A program made the position numbers and the translations under genes. A stretch of 64,000 nt of DNA, taken from Streptomyces sp. V3I8 (GTDB lineage: Bacteria; Actinomycetota; Actinomycetes; Streptomycetales; Streptomycetaceae). Where the stretch lies: contig NZ_JAUSZL010000002.1 in assembly GCF_030817535.1 (NCBI RefSeq), positions 4,774,001-4,838,000 of the forward strand. The letters run 5' to 3'. The notes beneath the pieces were generated by a model. It was given only the letters and a program-made list of their open reading frames with translations. It was not told the DNA's origin and made no database searches. Below are positions 25,272 to 34,086 of this stretch, in pieces. The number at the start of each line of letters is the position of its first letter. The first letter of the stretch is position 1.

Positions 25272-28200
25272 ATGACGCGAGCCGAGCAGCCAACGGCCCT
25301 CCAGCCGGCCCCCGACGACGCCCTGGTCGCGGATTCACGGGAGCGCGCCGTCCGGGCGCTGCTCCGGGTACCGCAACTGCGGCGCCTGTGGAGCGCACAG
25401 CTCGTGGGAGGCGTCGGCGACGCCCTGGCGCTGCTCGTCCTGGTCCTCCTCGCCCTGCAGGCGGCGGTGACCGACGGCTCCTTCGGCGGCGGCTACCGCG
25501 GAGTGGCGTTCGCCGTCGCGGCGGTCTTCGGGGCGCGCATCCTCGCGACGCTGCTCTTCGGAGCGGTGCTCCTCGGCCCGCTCGCCTCCCTGACCTCCCA
25601 GGACGGTCCGCTCGACCGCCGCTGGACCATGGTCGGCGCGGACGGCGTACGGGCCGTGCTGCTGATCGTCGCGCCCCTGTGGATCGACTGGACCCCCGAG
25701 AACGCGCTGGCCGTGCTCCTGGTGACGGCCTTCGTGACCGGGGTCGCCGAGCGCTTCTGGACGGTGTGCCGCGAGAGCGCGGCACCCGCGCTGCTGCCCG
25801 CGCCCCCGCTGGAGGGCGCGACGGTACGGCCGCTGCCGGACCACATGGACGCCCTGCGGCGCCTGACCCTGCGTACGGGATTCGTCGCCGTGCCCCTCGC
25901 TGCGGCGACGCTCGTCGTCGCCGGGCTCCTCAACAACCTGCTGGGCGCCGGCGTCGAGTGGTTCGGCCAGCACCAGGCCCGCGCTCGCCTCGTACGTCTC
26001 CGCGGGCCTGTTCGCCGCGTCCCTGTCGGTCCTCACCTTCCTCGAACTGCCCGGTACCCGCACCCCGCGCGCGCGGTCGCCGCTCGAAGGGCTGCGCCGC
26101 CCCAGGACGGGCACGGGCGTCGACAAGGGCCGTACGGGAGCGATCCCGCTCCTGGTGCTCGCCTGCGCCGCGGTCGCCGGGGCGGTCGCGGCCGCCGTCT
26201 CCGTGGCCGTGCTGCACGCCAAGGACCTGGGCGGCGGCCCGGTGACGTACGGGCTGCTGGTGCTCGTGCTGACCGGGGGCGTCGTGATCGGCATCCGCAC
26301 GGCTCCGAAACTGCTGCCGTCCCTGTCGCGCCGACGGCTGCTGGCCCTGGCGATCGCCTTCACCGGGATCGCGCTGCTCGCCGCCGGGCTCGTCCCGGAC
26401 GTCACCACCGTGCTGCTGATCGTCGGCCTCGCGGGCACCGGCGCGGGCGTCGCCGCGAACACCGGGCACGCGCTCCTCGACCAGGAGGCCGAGGACTACC
26501 GCCGCGCGCGGACGACGGAACACCTGCACGCGGCCGTACGGGTCTTCGTGGCCCTGGGCGTCCTGGTGGCCCCGCTGGTGGCGGCCGCGATCGGCCCGCA
26601 CCGCCTGGAGAACGGCAAGTTCGTGTTCGCGCACGGGGGCGCCGCCTTCACGCTGATGCTCGTCGGCGCGCTGCTGCTGCCGGTCGCCGCGCTGGTCCTC
26701 GCCAAGGCCGACGACCGCTCCGGGGTGCCCCTGCGGCACGACCTGCGGGACGCGCTGCGCGGCGGCGACGATCCGGCACAGGTGCCCACCGACGCCGGTT
26801 TCTTCCTCGCCCTGGAGGGCGGCGACGGGGCCGGGAAGTCCACCCAGGCCGAGGCGCTCGCGGAATGGATCCGCGCCAAGGGCCACGAGGTCGTGCTGAC
26901 CCGCGAGCCCGGCGCCACCCCCGTGGGCAAGCGGCTGCGCTCGATCCTGCTCGACGTGTCGTCCGCCGGACTGTCGCACCGCGCGGAGGCGCTGCTGTAC
27001 GCCGCCGACCGCGCGGAGCACGTGGACACCGTGGTGCGGCCCGCGCTGGAGCGGGGCGCCGTCGTGATCTCCGACCGCTACATCGACTCCTCGGTGGCCT
27101 ACCAGGGGGCCGGCCGCGACCTGTCCCCGACCGAGGTCTCCCGTATCAACCGCTGGGCGACGGGCGGGCTCGTACCGCATCTGACGGTCCTGCTGGACGT
27201 GGCGCCGGAGACCGCGCGCGAGCGGTTCACGGAGGCGCCGGACCGGCTGGAGTCGGAGCCCGCCGAGTTCCACGCGCGCGTGCGGTCCGGTTTCCTGACG
27301 CTGGCCGCCGCCGATCCCGGCCGGTACCTGGTCGTGGACGCCGGGCAGGAGCCCGAGGCCGTCACGACCGTGATCCGCCACCGGCTCGACGTGGTGCTGC
27401 CGCTCTCCGAGGCCGAGATCAAGGCCAAGGAGGAAGCCCGCAGGGCCGCCGAGGAGGAGGCCCGCCGCAAGGCCGAGGAGGAGGCCGCCCGCAAGGCCGA
27501 GGAGGAGCGGCTGGAGCGCGAGCGCCAGGAGCAGCTCGCCCGGCTGCGCGCGGAGGAGGAAGAGCGCAAGCGGCTCGAACTGGAGGAGGCGCAGCGGCGC
27601 GAGGCCGAGCGGCAGGCCGAGGAGGCCCGGCAGCGCGCCGAGGCCGCACGCGTGCGTGCCGAGCAGGAACGGGCGCGGCAGCTCGCGGAGGAGAAGGCCC
27701 GCGCGGCCGAGGAGGAGCGCCGGCGCAAGCAGGCCGAGGAGGAGGCGCGGCTGCGGGCCGAGGCCGAGGAACGGCGCCTGGAGAAGCAGCGCAAGGCCGA
27801 GGAGGCGCTGGTCCGGGCGGAGGAGGCGCGCAGGGCCGCCGAGGCGGCGGCCGCCGCCGCGGCCACCGCCGCGTCGGCGGCCGCGACGGCTGCGACGTCG
27901 GGGCCGGCGAGGTCGGGGCCGGCGGCGCCGGCGGCATCCGGCACAGGCGCGGGCGCAGGTACAGGCGCAGGTACAGGCGCGGGCGCAGGTGCGGGCGCGG
28001 AGGCCGGCCGTGGGGCTGCCGGTCCCGCGGACGGGCCCGACAACGAGCGCACGGTGCAGACGCCCGTGGTCGTGCCCACGAACGCGTCCGGCGGTCCGGC
28101 CGACGAGACGGCCGTGCTGCCGCAGGTTCCGCAGGCCGCGCAGGCGCCGCAGCCCCCGCGGGGTGCCGTCGACGAGACCGCGGTGCTGCCTCCGGTCCGG

Positions 28201-28494
28201 CCGGAGCCCGCCGCGGACGAGACGGCGGTCCTGCCTCCGGTACGGGACGACCGTGGCGGCCGGCGGGGGAGCGGGCCCGGGGACCGGACGGGGGAGCGCC
28301 CGCGGACCGGGGCCTCCGACGGCGGCACCCGTGAGCTGCCCCAGGTCGACGCGGAGGGCAGGCCCCGGCGGCGCCCCCGTTCGGACTGGGCGGAGGAGAC
28401 CCCGCTGGACGATCTGCCGACGCTGGCCGACGAGTTGCTGGGCCCGCCCGAGGACGACGAGCGGGACGAGGGACGCGGGCGCCGGCGCCGCTGA
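25272..28494 (+). CDS. tmk: Integral membrane / thymidylate kinase fusion with apparent frameshift
   Basis: Order: an MFS-like membrane region (residues 1 to about 490), a thymidylate kinase domain with P-loop GGDGAGKST (DNA about 26803-27400), a long Glu/Arg/Ala coiled coil (27415-27870), a Gly-Ala-Thr linker and three DETAVLP repeats in the tail. dTMP kinase makes dTDP for DNA synthesis. The frame breaks at about 25980: codons up to ...EWFGQHQA lie in one frame, and ALASYVSAGLFAAS onward needs a +1 skip of one C in the CCC at 25978-25980. Joined length would be 1073 aa. Either a sequencing error or a real lesion fits. TAGGCT (25260-25265) ends 6 nt before ATG, so it is probably leaderless. 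Confidence 0.8.
27942..28001 (+). repeat. GGCGCA/GGTACA hexamer reiteration inside tmk fusion
   Basis: Six-base units encode a Gly-Ala/Gly-Thr linker between the coiled coil and the DETAVLP tail. It is likely length-variable by slippage. Confidence 0.6.
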
Positions 28495-28679
28495 CGGCGG
28501 GGCGCTCACGTACCGGGGCGCCGGGGACCACGTACCGGAGCGCCGGGACAGTGCGCCGTGCGCCGTGCACCGCGGACCTCGGCGCACCTCGCCGGACCTC
28601 GTTGTCGGTGCCCTCCCGCACAATGGGGGGCGGCAGGCAGAGCCGGCAGGGCACAGGCGCGACGGAAGGGCGGCACCCC

Positions 28680-29885
28680 ATGACCGTATGGGACGACCTG
28701 GTGGGCCAGGAGAAGGTGAGCGAACAGCTCGCGGCCGCCGCGCGGGACGCCGACACCCTGGTCACCGCCGTCGCGGCCGGGACGCCGTCGCCCGAGGCGT
28801 CGAAGATGACGCACGCCTGGCTCTTCACCGGGCCGCCGGGTTCGGGCCGTTCCACCACGGCCCGTGCCTTCGCGGCGGCTCTCCAGTGCATCAGCCCCGA
28901 CCGCGCCCTCGGCGGGGTCCCCGGCTGCGGGTTCTGCGACGGCTGCCACACGAGCCTGATCGGTACGCACGCGGACGTGCAGATCATCCGCACCGACCTG
29001 CTCTCCATCGGTGTGAAGGAGACCCGCGACCTGGTCCGCCGCGCCCAGCTGTCCCCGGCGGTCGGCCGCTGGCAGGTCATCGTCCTGGAGGACGCCGACC
29101 GCCTCACCGAGGGCGCGGGCAACGTACTGCTGAAGGCCGTCGAGGAACCGGCCCCCCGTACGGTCTGGCTCCTGTGCGCGCCCTCCCTGGAGGACGTGCT
29201 GCCGACGATCCGCTCCCGGTGCCGCCACCTCACGCTCCGGACGCCCCCGGTGGCCGCGGTCGCCGACGTCCTCGTACGCCGCGATGGCATCGAACCGGAC
29301 GTCGCGGCCGCCGTGGCCCGTGCCACACAGGGGCACATCGGGCGGGCCCGCCGCCTCGCCACGGACGAGCGGGCCCGCGCGCGCCGCGCCGCCGTCCTCA
29401 AGCTGCCGCTGCGGGTCGAGGACGTGGGCGGCTGCCTCAGGGCGGCGCAGGAGCTGATCGACGCGGCTTCCGAGGACGCCAAGCAGGTCGCCGAGGAGAC
29501 CGACGCCAAGGAGACCGAGGACATGAAGACGGCCCTCGGTGCCGGGCAGGGCGGCCGGATGCCGCGCGGCACCGCGGGGGTGATGAAGGAGCTGGAGGAC
29601 AAGCAGAAGCGCCGCAAGACGCGAACGCAGCGCGACAGCCTGGACCTGGCCCTGACCGACCTCACGGCCTTCTACCGGGACGTGCTCGCGCTGCAGTTCG
29701 GCACGGCGCTGGCCCTTTCCAACACGGAGATGCAGGACACCCTGGACCGGCTGGCGCGCGCCTCGTCGCCCGAGACCACCCTGCGCCGGATCGAGGCGAT
29801 CGCCGCCTGCCGCGTGGCCCTGGACCGGAACGTGGCGCCGCTGCTGGCGGTGGAGGCGATGACGATGGCGTTGCGGGCGGGGTGA
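28680..29885 (+). CDS. holB: DNA polymerase III delta' subunit
   Basis: Predicted 401 aa clamp-loader AAA+ protein. The Walker A position reads GPPGSGRST, Arg replacing the essential Lys, which fits a non-hydrolysing delta' role. A zinc module is visible (C-x-x-C-x-x-C in CGFCDGC, with an upstream Cys). SRC motif: TIRSRCRHL. A charged linker (about 262-325) precedes the C-terminal collar domain. ATG at 28680 follows GGAAGGG. It sits directly after tmk, as in many Gram-positive genomes. Together with topA it marks a DNA-replication block. Confidence 0.92.
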   Translation: MTVWDDLVGQEKVSEQLAAAARDADTLVTAVAAGTPSPEASKMTHAWLFTGPPGSGRSTTARAFAAALQCISPDRALGGVPGCGFCDGCHTSLIGTHADVQIIRTDLLSIGVKETRDLVRRAQLSPAVGRWQVIVLEDADRLTEGAGNVLLKAVEEPAPRTVWLLCAPSLEDVLPTIRSRCRHLTLRTPPVAAVADVLVRRDGIEPDVAAAVARATQGHIGRARRLATDERARARRAAVLKLPLRVEDVGGCLRAAQELIDAASEDAKQVAEETDAKETEDMKTALGAGQGGRMPRGTAGVMKELEDKQKRRKTRTQRDSLDLALTDLTAFYRDVLALQFGTALALSNTEMQDTLDRLARASSPETTLRRIEAIAACRVALDRNVAPLLAVEAMTMALRAG

Positions 29886-29902
29886 CGTCGGCGGGACCGG
29901 TA

Positions 29903-29971
29903 TTGACGGTGTCACTCGTACGAAGTGTGATCGCGACTCTCCGCGATCATCTCATCGCTTAGCGTTACGCT
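29903..29971 (+). promoter_or_regulatory. Two candidate promoters and an inverted repeat before the hydrolase
   Basis: TTGACG (29903-29908) with TGTGAT (29926-29931) at 17 bp is one candidate. TACGCT (29966-29971), ending 6 nt before the ATG, is a second, leaderless one. An inverted repeat GATCGCG/CGCGATC (29929-29935, 29942-29948) overlaps the first -10 and could be an operator. Confidence 0.45.
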
Positions 29972-29977
29972 CGTTCG

Positions 29978-31579
29978 ATGGACACCAGGCGCCGGCCCAG
30001 GTCATTGCGGGCCCACCGATCCCTCCGCGCGTACGGCACCCTGATCGCCGCCGCCGGACTCCTCGTCTCCGCCTGCTCCACGGGGCACTCGACGAGCACC
30101 ACGAGCCCCGCCGGGTCGGTGGCGCTGCGCGCGCTGCCCGAGACCACCCCGGCCGCGCTGACCCCGTACTACGGGCAGCGGCCGGACTGGCGGGACTGCG
30201 GTGTCGCCGGCTTCCAGTGCGCCACGCTGAAGGCTCCGCTCGACTACGCCGAGCCGGCCGCGGGCGACATCCGGCTGGCCGTCGCCCGCAAGAAGGCCAC
30301 GGGACCGGGTAAGCGGCTCGGTTCGCTGCTGGTCAACCCGGGCGGGCCGGGCGGCTCGGCGGTCGACTACCTCCAGTCGTACGCCGGGATCGGCTACCCG
30401 GCGAAGGTGCGGGCCCGGTACGACATGGTCGCGGTGGACCCGCGGGGCGTCGCCCGCAGCGAGCCGGTCGAATGCCTCACCGGGCGGCGGATGGACGCGT
30501 ACACGCAGACGGACACGACCCCGGACGACGCGCGGGAGAAGGCCGGGCTGGTCGACGCCTACAAGAAGTTCGCGGAAGCCTGCGGGCGGCACTCGGCGAA
30601 GCTGCTGCGCCACGTGTCCACGGTCGAGGCGGCCCGTGACATGGACCTCGTACGGGCCGCGCTGGACGACGAGAAGCTGACGTACGTGGGGGCGTCCTAC
30701 GGCACGTTCCTCGGGGCGACCTACGCGGGCCTGTTCCCGGAGCGCGTCGGACGGCTGGTCCTCGACGGGGCGATGGACCCGTCCCTGCCCGCGCGGAAGA
30801 TGAACCAGGACCAGACGGCCGGCTTCGAGACGGCCTTCCGGTCGTTCGCGAAGGACTGCGTGCGGGAGTCCGACTGCCCGCTGGGCGGGGCGGGCACGTC
30901 GCCCGAGCAGGCCGGCAGGAACCTCAAGGCGTTCTTCCGGCAGCTGGACTCCGCCCCCGTCGGCACGGGTGACGCGGACGGCCGCAAGCTGGGCGAGGCA
31001 CTGGCCACGACGGGCGTCATCGCCGCGATGTACGACGAGGGGGCCTGGCCGACCCTGCGCGAGGCGCTCACCACGGCCATGAGGGAGAAGGACGGCGCGG
31101 GCCTGCTCGCCCTGTCCGACAGCTACTACGAGCGGGCCGCGGACGGCCGGTACGCGAACCTGATGTCCGCCAACGCGGCGGTCAACTGCCTGGACCTGCC
31201 CGCCGCCTTCGCCTCCCCGGAGGAGGTCGAGAAGGGCGTCCCCGACTTCGAGAAGGCCTCCCCGGTCTTCGGCGAGGGCCTCGCCTGGGCCTCCCTGAGC
31301 TGTGCCTACTGGCCGGTGGGGCCGACCGGTGAGCCGCGCAGCATCGCGGCGAGGGGGTCGGCGCCGATCGTCGTGGTCGGCACGACCCGGGACCCGGCGA
31401 CGCCCTACGCCTGGGCGCGGGCGCTCGCGTCCCAGCTCTCCGCCGGAACGCTCCTCACCTACGACGGCGACGGCCACACGGCGTACGGGCGCGGCAGCGC
31501 GTGCATCGACTCGGCGATCAACCGCTACCTGCTCGAAGGCACCCCGCCGAAGAACGGAAAGCGCTGCTCGGCGACGTGA
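29978..31579 (+). CDS. Secreted tripeptidyl-aminopeptidase-like alpha/beta hydrolase
   Basis: Predicted 533 aa, peptidase family S33 (SlpD/SlpE/TAP type). The signal peptide ends in LLVSAC, a lipobox-like site, so the protein may be a lipoprotein. The nucleophile elbow is GASYGTFLG, the oxyanion region is LLVNPGGPGGSAVDYL, and the catalytic His lies in DGDGHTAYG. The C-terminal TAP-like domain is complete. It removes N-terminal tripeptides outside the cell in characterised relatives. This order (topA, tmk, holB, peptidase) is conserved in Streptomyces. Confidence 0.9.
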   Translation: MDTRRRPRSLRAHRSLRAYGTLIAAAGLLVSACSTGHSTSTTSPAGSVALRALPETTPAALTPYYGQRPDWRDCGVAGFQCATLKAPLDYAEPAAGDIRLAVARKKATGPGKRLGSLLVNPGGPGGSAVDYLQSYAGIGYPAKVRARYDMVAVDPRGVARSEPVECLTGRRMDAYTQTDTTPDDAREKAGLVDAYKKFAEACGRHSAKLLRHVSTVEAARDMDLVRAALDDEKLTYVGASYGTFLGATYAGLFPERVGRLVLDGAMDPSLPARKMNQDQTAGFETAFRSFAKDCVRESDCPLGGAGTSPEQAGRNLKAFFRQLDSAPVGTGDADGRKLGEALATTGVIAAMYDEGAWPTLREALTTAMREKDGAGLLALSDSYYERAADGRYANLMSANAAVNCLDLPAAFASPEEVEKGVPDFEKASPVFGEGLAWASLSCAYWPVGPTGEPRSIAARGSAPIVVVGTTRDPATPYAWARALASQLSAGTLLTYDGDGHTAYGRGSACIDSAINRYLLEGTPPKNGKRCSAT

Positions 31580-31600
31580 TCGCCGGCCTGCGGCCGGGTC

Positions 31601-31637
31601 TTCGGCGGCTCCCGGTGAACTCCGGGAGCCCGCCGAA
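31601..31637 (+). terminator. Terminator after the peptidase
   Basis: TTCGGCGGCTCCCGG (31601-31615) pairs with 31622-31637, with one bulged base and loop TGAACT. Confidence 0.6.
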
Positions 31638-31644
31638 ACCCCTG

Positions 31645-31693
31645 CCGGGGGTGCGTCCGGCACCGGCACAGGGCCGGTACGGAGCACCCCCGG
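31645..31693 (+). terminator. Second hairpin upstream of tRNA-Thr
   Basis: Outer 10-bp arms CCGGGGGTGC/GCACCCCCGG (31645-31654, 31684-31693) enclose an inner GC stem. TTGCTG (31707-31712) and CATGGT (31729-31734) behind it are a possible tRNA promoter. Confidence 0.45.
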
Positions 31694-31745
31694 AAACTGT
31701 GTACACTTGCTGACGTTGCCGATCGCACCATGGTTCCGGCAGCGC

Positions 31746-31819
31746 GCCGCCTTAGCTCAGATGGCCAGAGCAACGCACTCGTAATGCGTAGGTCTCGGGT
31801 TCGAATCCCGAAGGCGGCT
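31746..31819 (+). tRNA. tRNA-Thr, anticodon CGT
   Basis: The acceptor stem GCCGCCT (31746-31752) pairs with AGGCGGC (31812-31818). The anticodon stem ACGCA/TGCGT holds loop CTCGTAA with anticodon CGT at 31780-31782, and the T arm contains GGTTCGAATCC. It decodes ACG, a frequent threonine codon here. The 3' CCA is not encoded. Confidence 0.97.
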
Positions 31820-31825
31820 CTGTGG

Positions 31826-31869
31826 AAGCCCCAGGATTCTCACTCGCCGTGACCTGGGGCTTTTGCTTT
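31826..31869. terminator. Strong terminator after tRNA-Thr
   Basis: A perfect 10-bp stem AAGCCCCAGG (31826-31835) with 31853-31862 is followed by TTGCTTTTT. It could also serve the convergent M56 gene. Confidence 0.85.
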
Positions 31870-31896
31870 TTCTGAATGCCGCCGCCGAGCCGTCTC

Positions 31897-32844
31897 CTAG
31901 GAACCCAGTGTCGTCAGCGCCGGGGCGAAGGCGATCAGGAGGGGGAGCAGGGGGGCCAGGGCCGCTGCCGTCGTGGTGCTCCTGCGGTGGGTTCTGGGGA
32001 GGCGGGGCGGGGGGTCCAGGAGGCGCTCCACTCGTTGGTGGAGCAGGGGGCGGGGGGTCGCGCAGGACAGGACGCCGCGGTGCTGGTTCAGTTCGATCAG
32101 GGCCAGGGCCGTCGTGAGGTGGCCGCAGCGCCGGGATGCCGTGTCGTCGGCGGAGAGTTCGACCAGGCGGTGCGTCTGGTCGCGGAAGTGGCTGAACACC
32201 GGGATGCCCGGGAAACCGCCGGCCAGGGCCTGGGAGAGGTGCAGCAGCCAGTCGTGATGGGCGCGGGCGTGGCCGAGTTCGTGGGCCCGGACGGCGTCCA
32301 GCTGCTGGGTGGTGAGACGCTGCAGGGCGCCCGTCGTGACGACGAGTTGGGGGCGGCTGCCCGGCATCCACCACGCGTCCGGGTACTCGTCCTCCAGTAC
32401 GAGAAGGGGGCCGCGGGCGGCGGGCAGACCCGCGGGCAGCTCGGGGGCGCGTTCGCGCAGGTGTGCCCGGCGCAGGTTGCCGCGCCTGCGGGCCTCCACC
32501 AGTTCGCGGGCCAGCATGGCCGTGGTCCAGGCGGCGCCCCCGGCCAGCAGCAGCGCCAGCGCGGTGGTCCAGGGCGGCGCGGCGGCCAGGTCGTACGCCT
32601 CGGTGACGGCGGCGGGCGCCGGTGCGAACACGTGGACGCGCACGGTGTGGAACACGGCCGAAGCGCTCAGCACGAGCGAGGTCAGACAGCAGAGCAGGAC
32701 CGTGGCGACCAGGCACTGCCACACCCACAGCGCGAGCACCGGCTCCCGCTCGGGCCAGGAGGCGCGGGTCAGGACACGGGGACCCACGACCGCGGCGGTC
32801 AGGGCGACGGCCGCCATCAGGAGGAGGGAGATGGATACGGTCAT
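31897..32844 (-). CDS. M56/M48-type membrane metallopeptidase (BlaR1-like)
   Basis: Predicted 315 aa. Three N-terminal hydrophobic segments, a cytoplasmic basic linker and a zinc motif HELGHARAHHDWL (HExxH) with a downstream acidic ligand in ELSADDTA are followed by one C-terminal helix. In Streptomyces such genes often pair with a BlaI-type repressor and respond to cell-wall damage, but no BlaI gene is next to it here. ATG at 32844 follows GAGAGG. It converges with tRNA-Thr. The natural cleavage target is unknown. Confidence 0.83.
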   Translation of the reverse strand: MTVSISLLLMAAVALTAAVVGPRVLTRASWPEREPVLALWVWQCLVATVLLCCLTSLVLSASAVFHTVRVHVFAPAPAAVTEAYDLAAAPPWTTALALLLAGGAAWTTAMLARELVEARRRGNLRRAHLRERAPELPAGLPAARGPLLVLEDEYPDAWWMPGSRPQLVVTTGALQRLTTQQLDAVRAHELGHARAHHDWLLHLSQALAGGFPGIPVFSHFRDQTHRLVELSADDTASRRCGHLTTALALIELNQHRGVLSCATPRPLLHQRVERLLDPPPRLPRTHRRSTTTAAALAPLLPLLIAFAPALTTLGS

Positions 32845-33095
32845 GGTCCGGGGCCTCTCTGCTCTCGCTCCGCCAGGTTTCCTGCGCCGGGCTTCCCCGG
32901 CCGCCTCCGGTCGGGTCCGGTCCGCCCGGGTCGCCTCCGGTCGCGCTCGGCGCGTGACACGCTACCCGGCCCACCGCCCCCGGACGCAATGCGCGAAGCG
33001 GGTGTGCGACACCCTGAATGGGCCGTTTACTCGAAGAGTCCTTACCGTGAACGGCTAGCATCGCTCCCTCACAGTCCGGTGAGGTCGAGGTTGGG

Positions 33096-34001
33096 GTGGG
33101 CGTCGTGTCGGTGGGACCGCGGATCGCGGTGGCCGTGGTGACGATGGGGACGCGGCCCCAGGAGGTCGACGCGCTGCTCGCGTCGGTGGCCAAGCAGGAC
33201 GTCGCACCCGAGCGGATCGTCGTCGTCGGCAACGGATGCCCGCTGCCGGAGTTCGCCGAGCGGCTGGGCCTGCCCGGCGAGGTCACCGCCGTCGAGGTCG
33301 ACGAGAACCTCGGCTGCCCGGGCGGCCGTAACGTCGCACTGCGGCGCCTGCGGGAGTTCGGGGACGTGGACGTCGTCGTCGAGCTGGACGACGACGGGCT
33401 GCTCGTCGACCCCGACGTCCTGCGGACGGTACGGGACCTGTACGCCGTCGAGCCGCGGCTGGGCATCGTCGGCTTCCGCATCGCCGACGAGAACGGCGAG
33501 ACCCAGCGCCGGCACGTGCCCAGGCTCGGGGCCAAGGACCCCATGCGGGGCGGTGAGGTGACCTGCTTCCTCGGCGGCGGTCACGCCCTCTCCATGAAGA
33601 TGCTCGAGCAGACCGGGGACTGGCCCGCCGAGTTCTTCTTCGCGCACGAGGAGACCGACCTGGCGTGGCGGGCCGCCGACGCCGGCTGGACCATCCGGTA
33701 CGAACCGCAGCTGCTGCTCCAGCATCCGAAGACGTCACCCGCCCGGCACGCCATCTACCACCGTGTCACCGCCCGCAACCGTGTCTGGCTGGTCAGGCGG
33801 CGGCTGCCGCTGCCGCTCGTCCCCGTCCACCTGGTGGTCTGGATCGCGCTGACCCTCGTACGGACGCGGTCCGCCGGTGGGCTGAAGGCGTGGTTCGGCG
33901 GCTTCGTGGAAGGGCTGCGGACACCGGCCGGGGAGCGCCGGCCGATGCGCTGGCGGACTGTGTGGCGGCTCACCCGGCTGGGACGGCCGCCCGTCATCTG
34001 A
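33096..34001 (+). CDS. GT2-family glycosyltransferase
   Basis: Predicted 301 aa. A GT-A fold opens with VAVVTMGTRPQEVDALLASV. The nucleotide-sugar site ELDDDG and the acceptor region FFAHEETDLAWRA (ED motif) are intact, resembling rhamnosyl- and galactofuranosyltransferases. A C-terminal amphipathic/hydrophobic segment (LPLVPVHLVVWIALTLV) suggests membrane association. GTG at 33096 has GAGG 5 nt upstream; GTG at 33105 and 33111 are alternatives. TAGCAT (33056-33061) may be its -10 box. The product glycan is unknown. Confidence 0.87.
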   Translation: MGVVSVGPRIAVAVVTMGTRPQEVDALLASVAKQDVAPERIVVVGNGCPLPEFAERLGLPGEVTAVEVDENLGCPGGRNVALRRLREFGDVDVVVELDDDGLLVDPDVLRTVRDLYAVEPRLGIVGFRIADENGETQRRHVPRLGAKDPMRGGEVTCFLGGGHALSMKMLEQTGDWPAEFFFAHEETDLAWRAADAGWTIRYEPQLLLQHPKTSPARHAIYHRVTARNRVWLVRRRLPLPLVPVHLVVWIALTLVRTRSAGGLKAWFGGFVEGLRTPAGERRPMRWRTVWRLTRLGRPPVI

Positions 34002-34086
34002 CCGCGGTGCGGTGCACCGTGGCCAGTGGTCAGTGGCTAGTAGCCCGCGGCATCACGAACCGGTCGGATCGTGCGGAGCGCAACGG

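Noticed and set aside
28334..28494. Two separate genes for the membrane part and the kinase part of the tmk fusion
   Set aside because: The first frame after 25980 loses all similarity and continues as Arg-rich shadow, while the second frame resumes exactly at the break; one disrupted gene is simpler.
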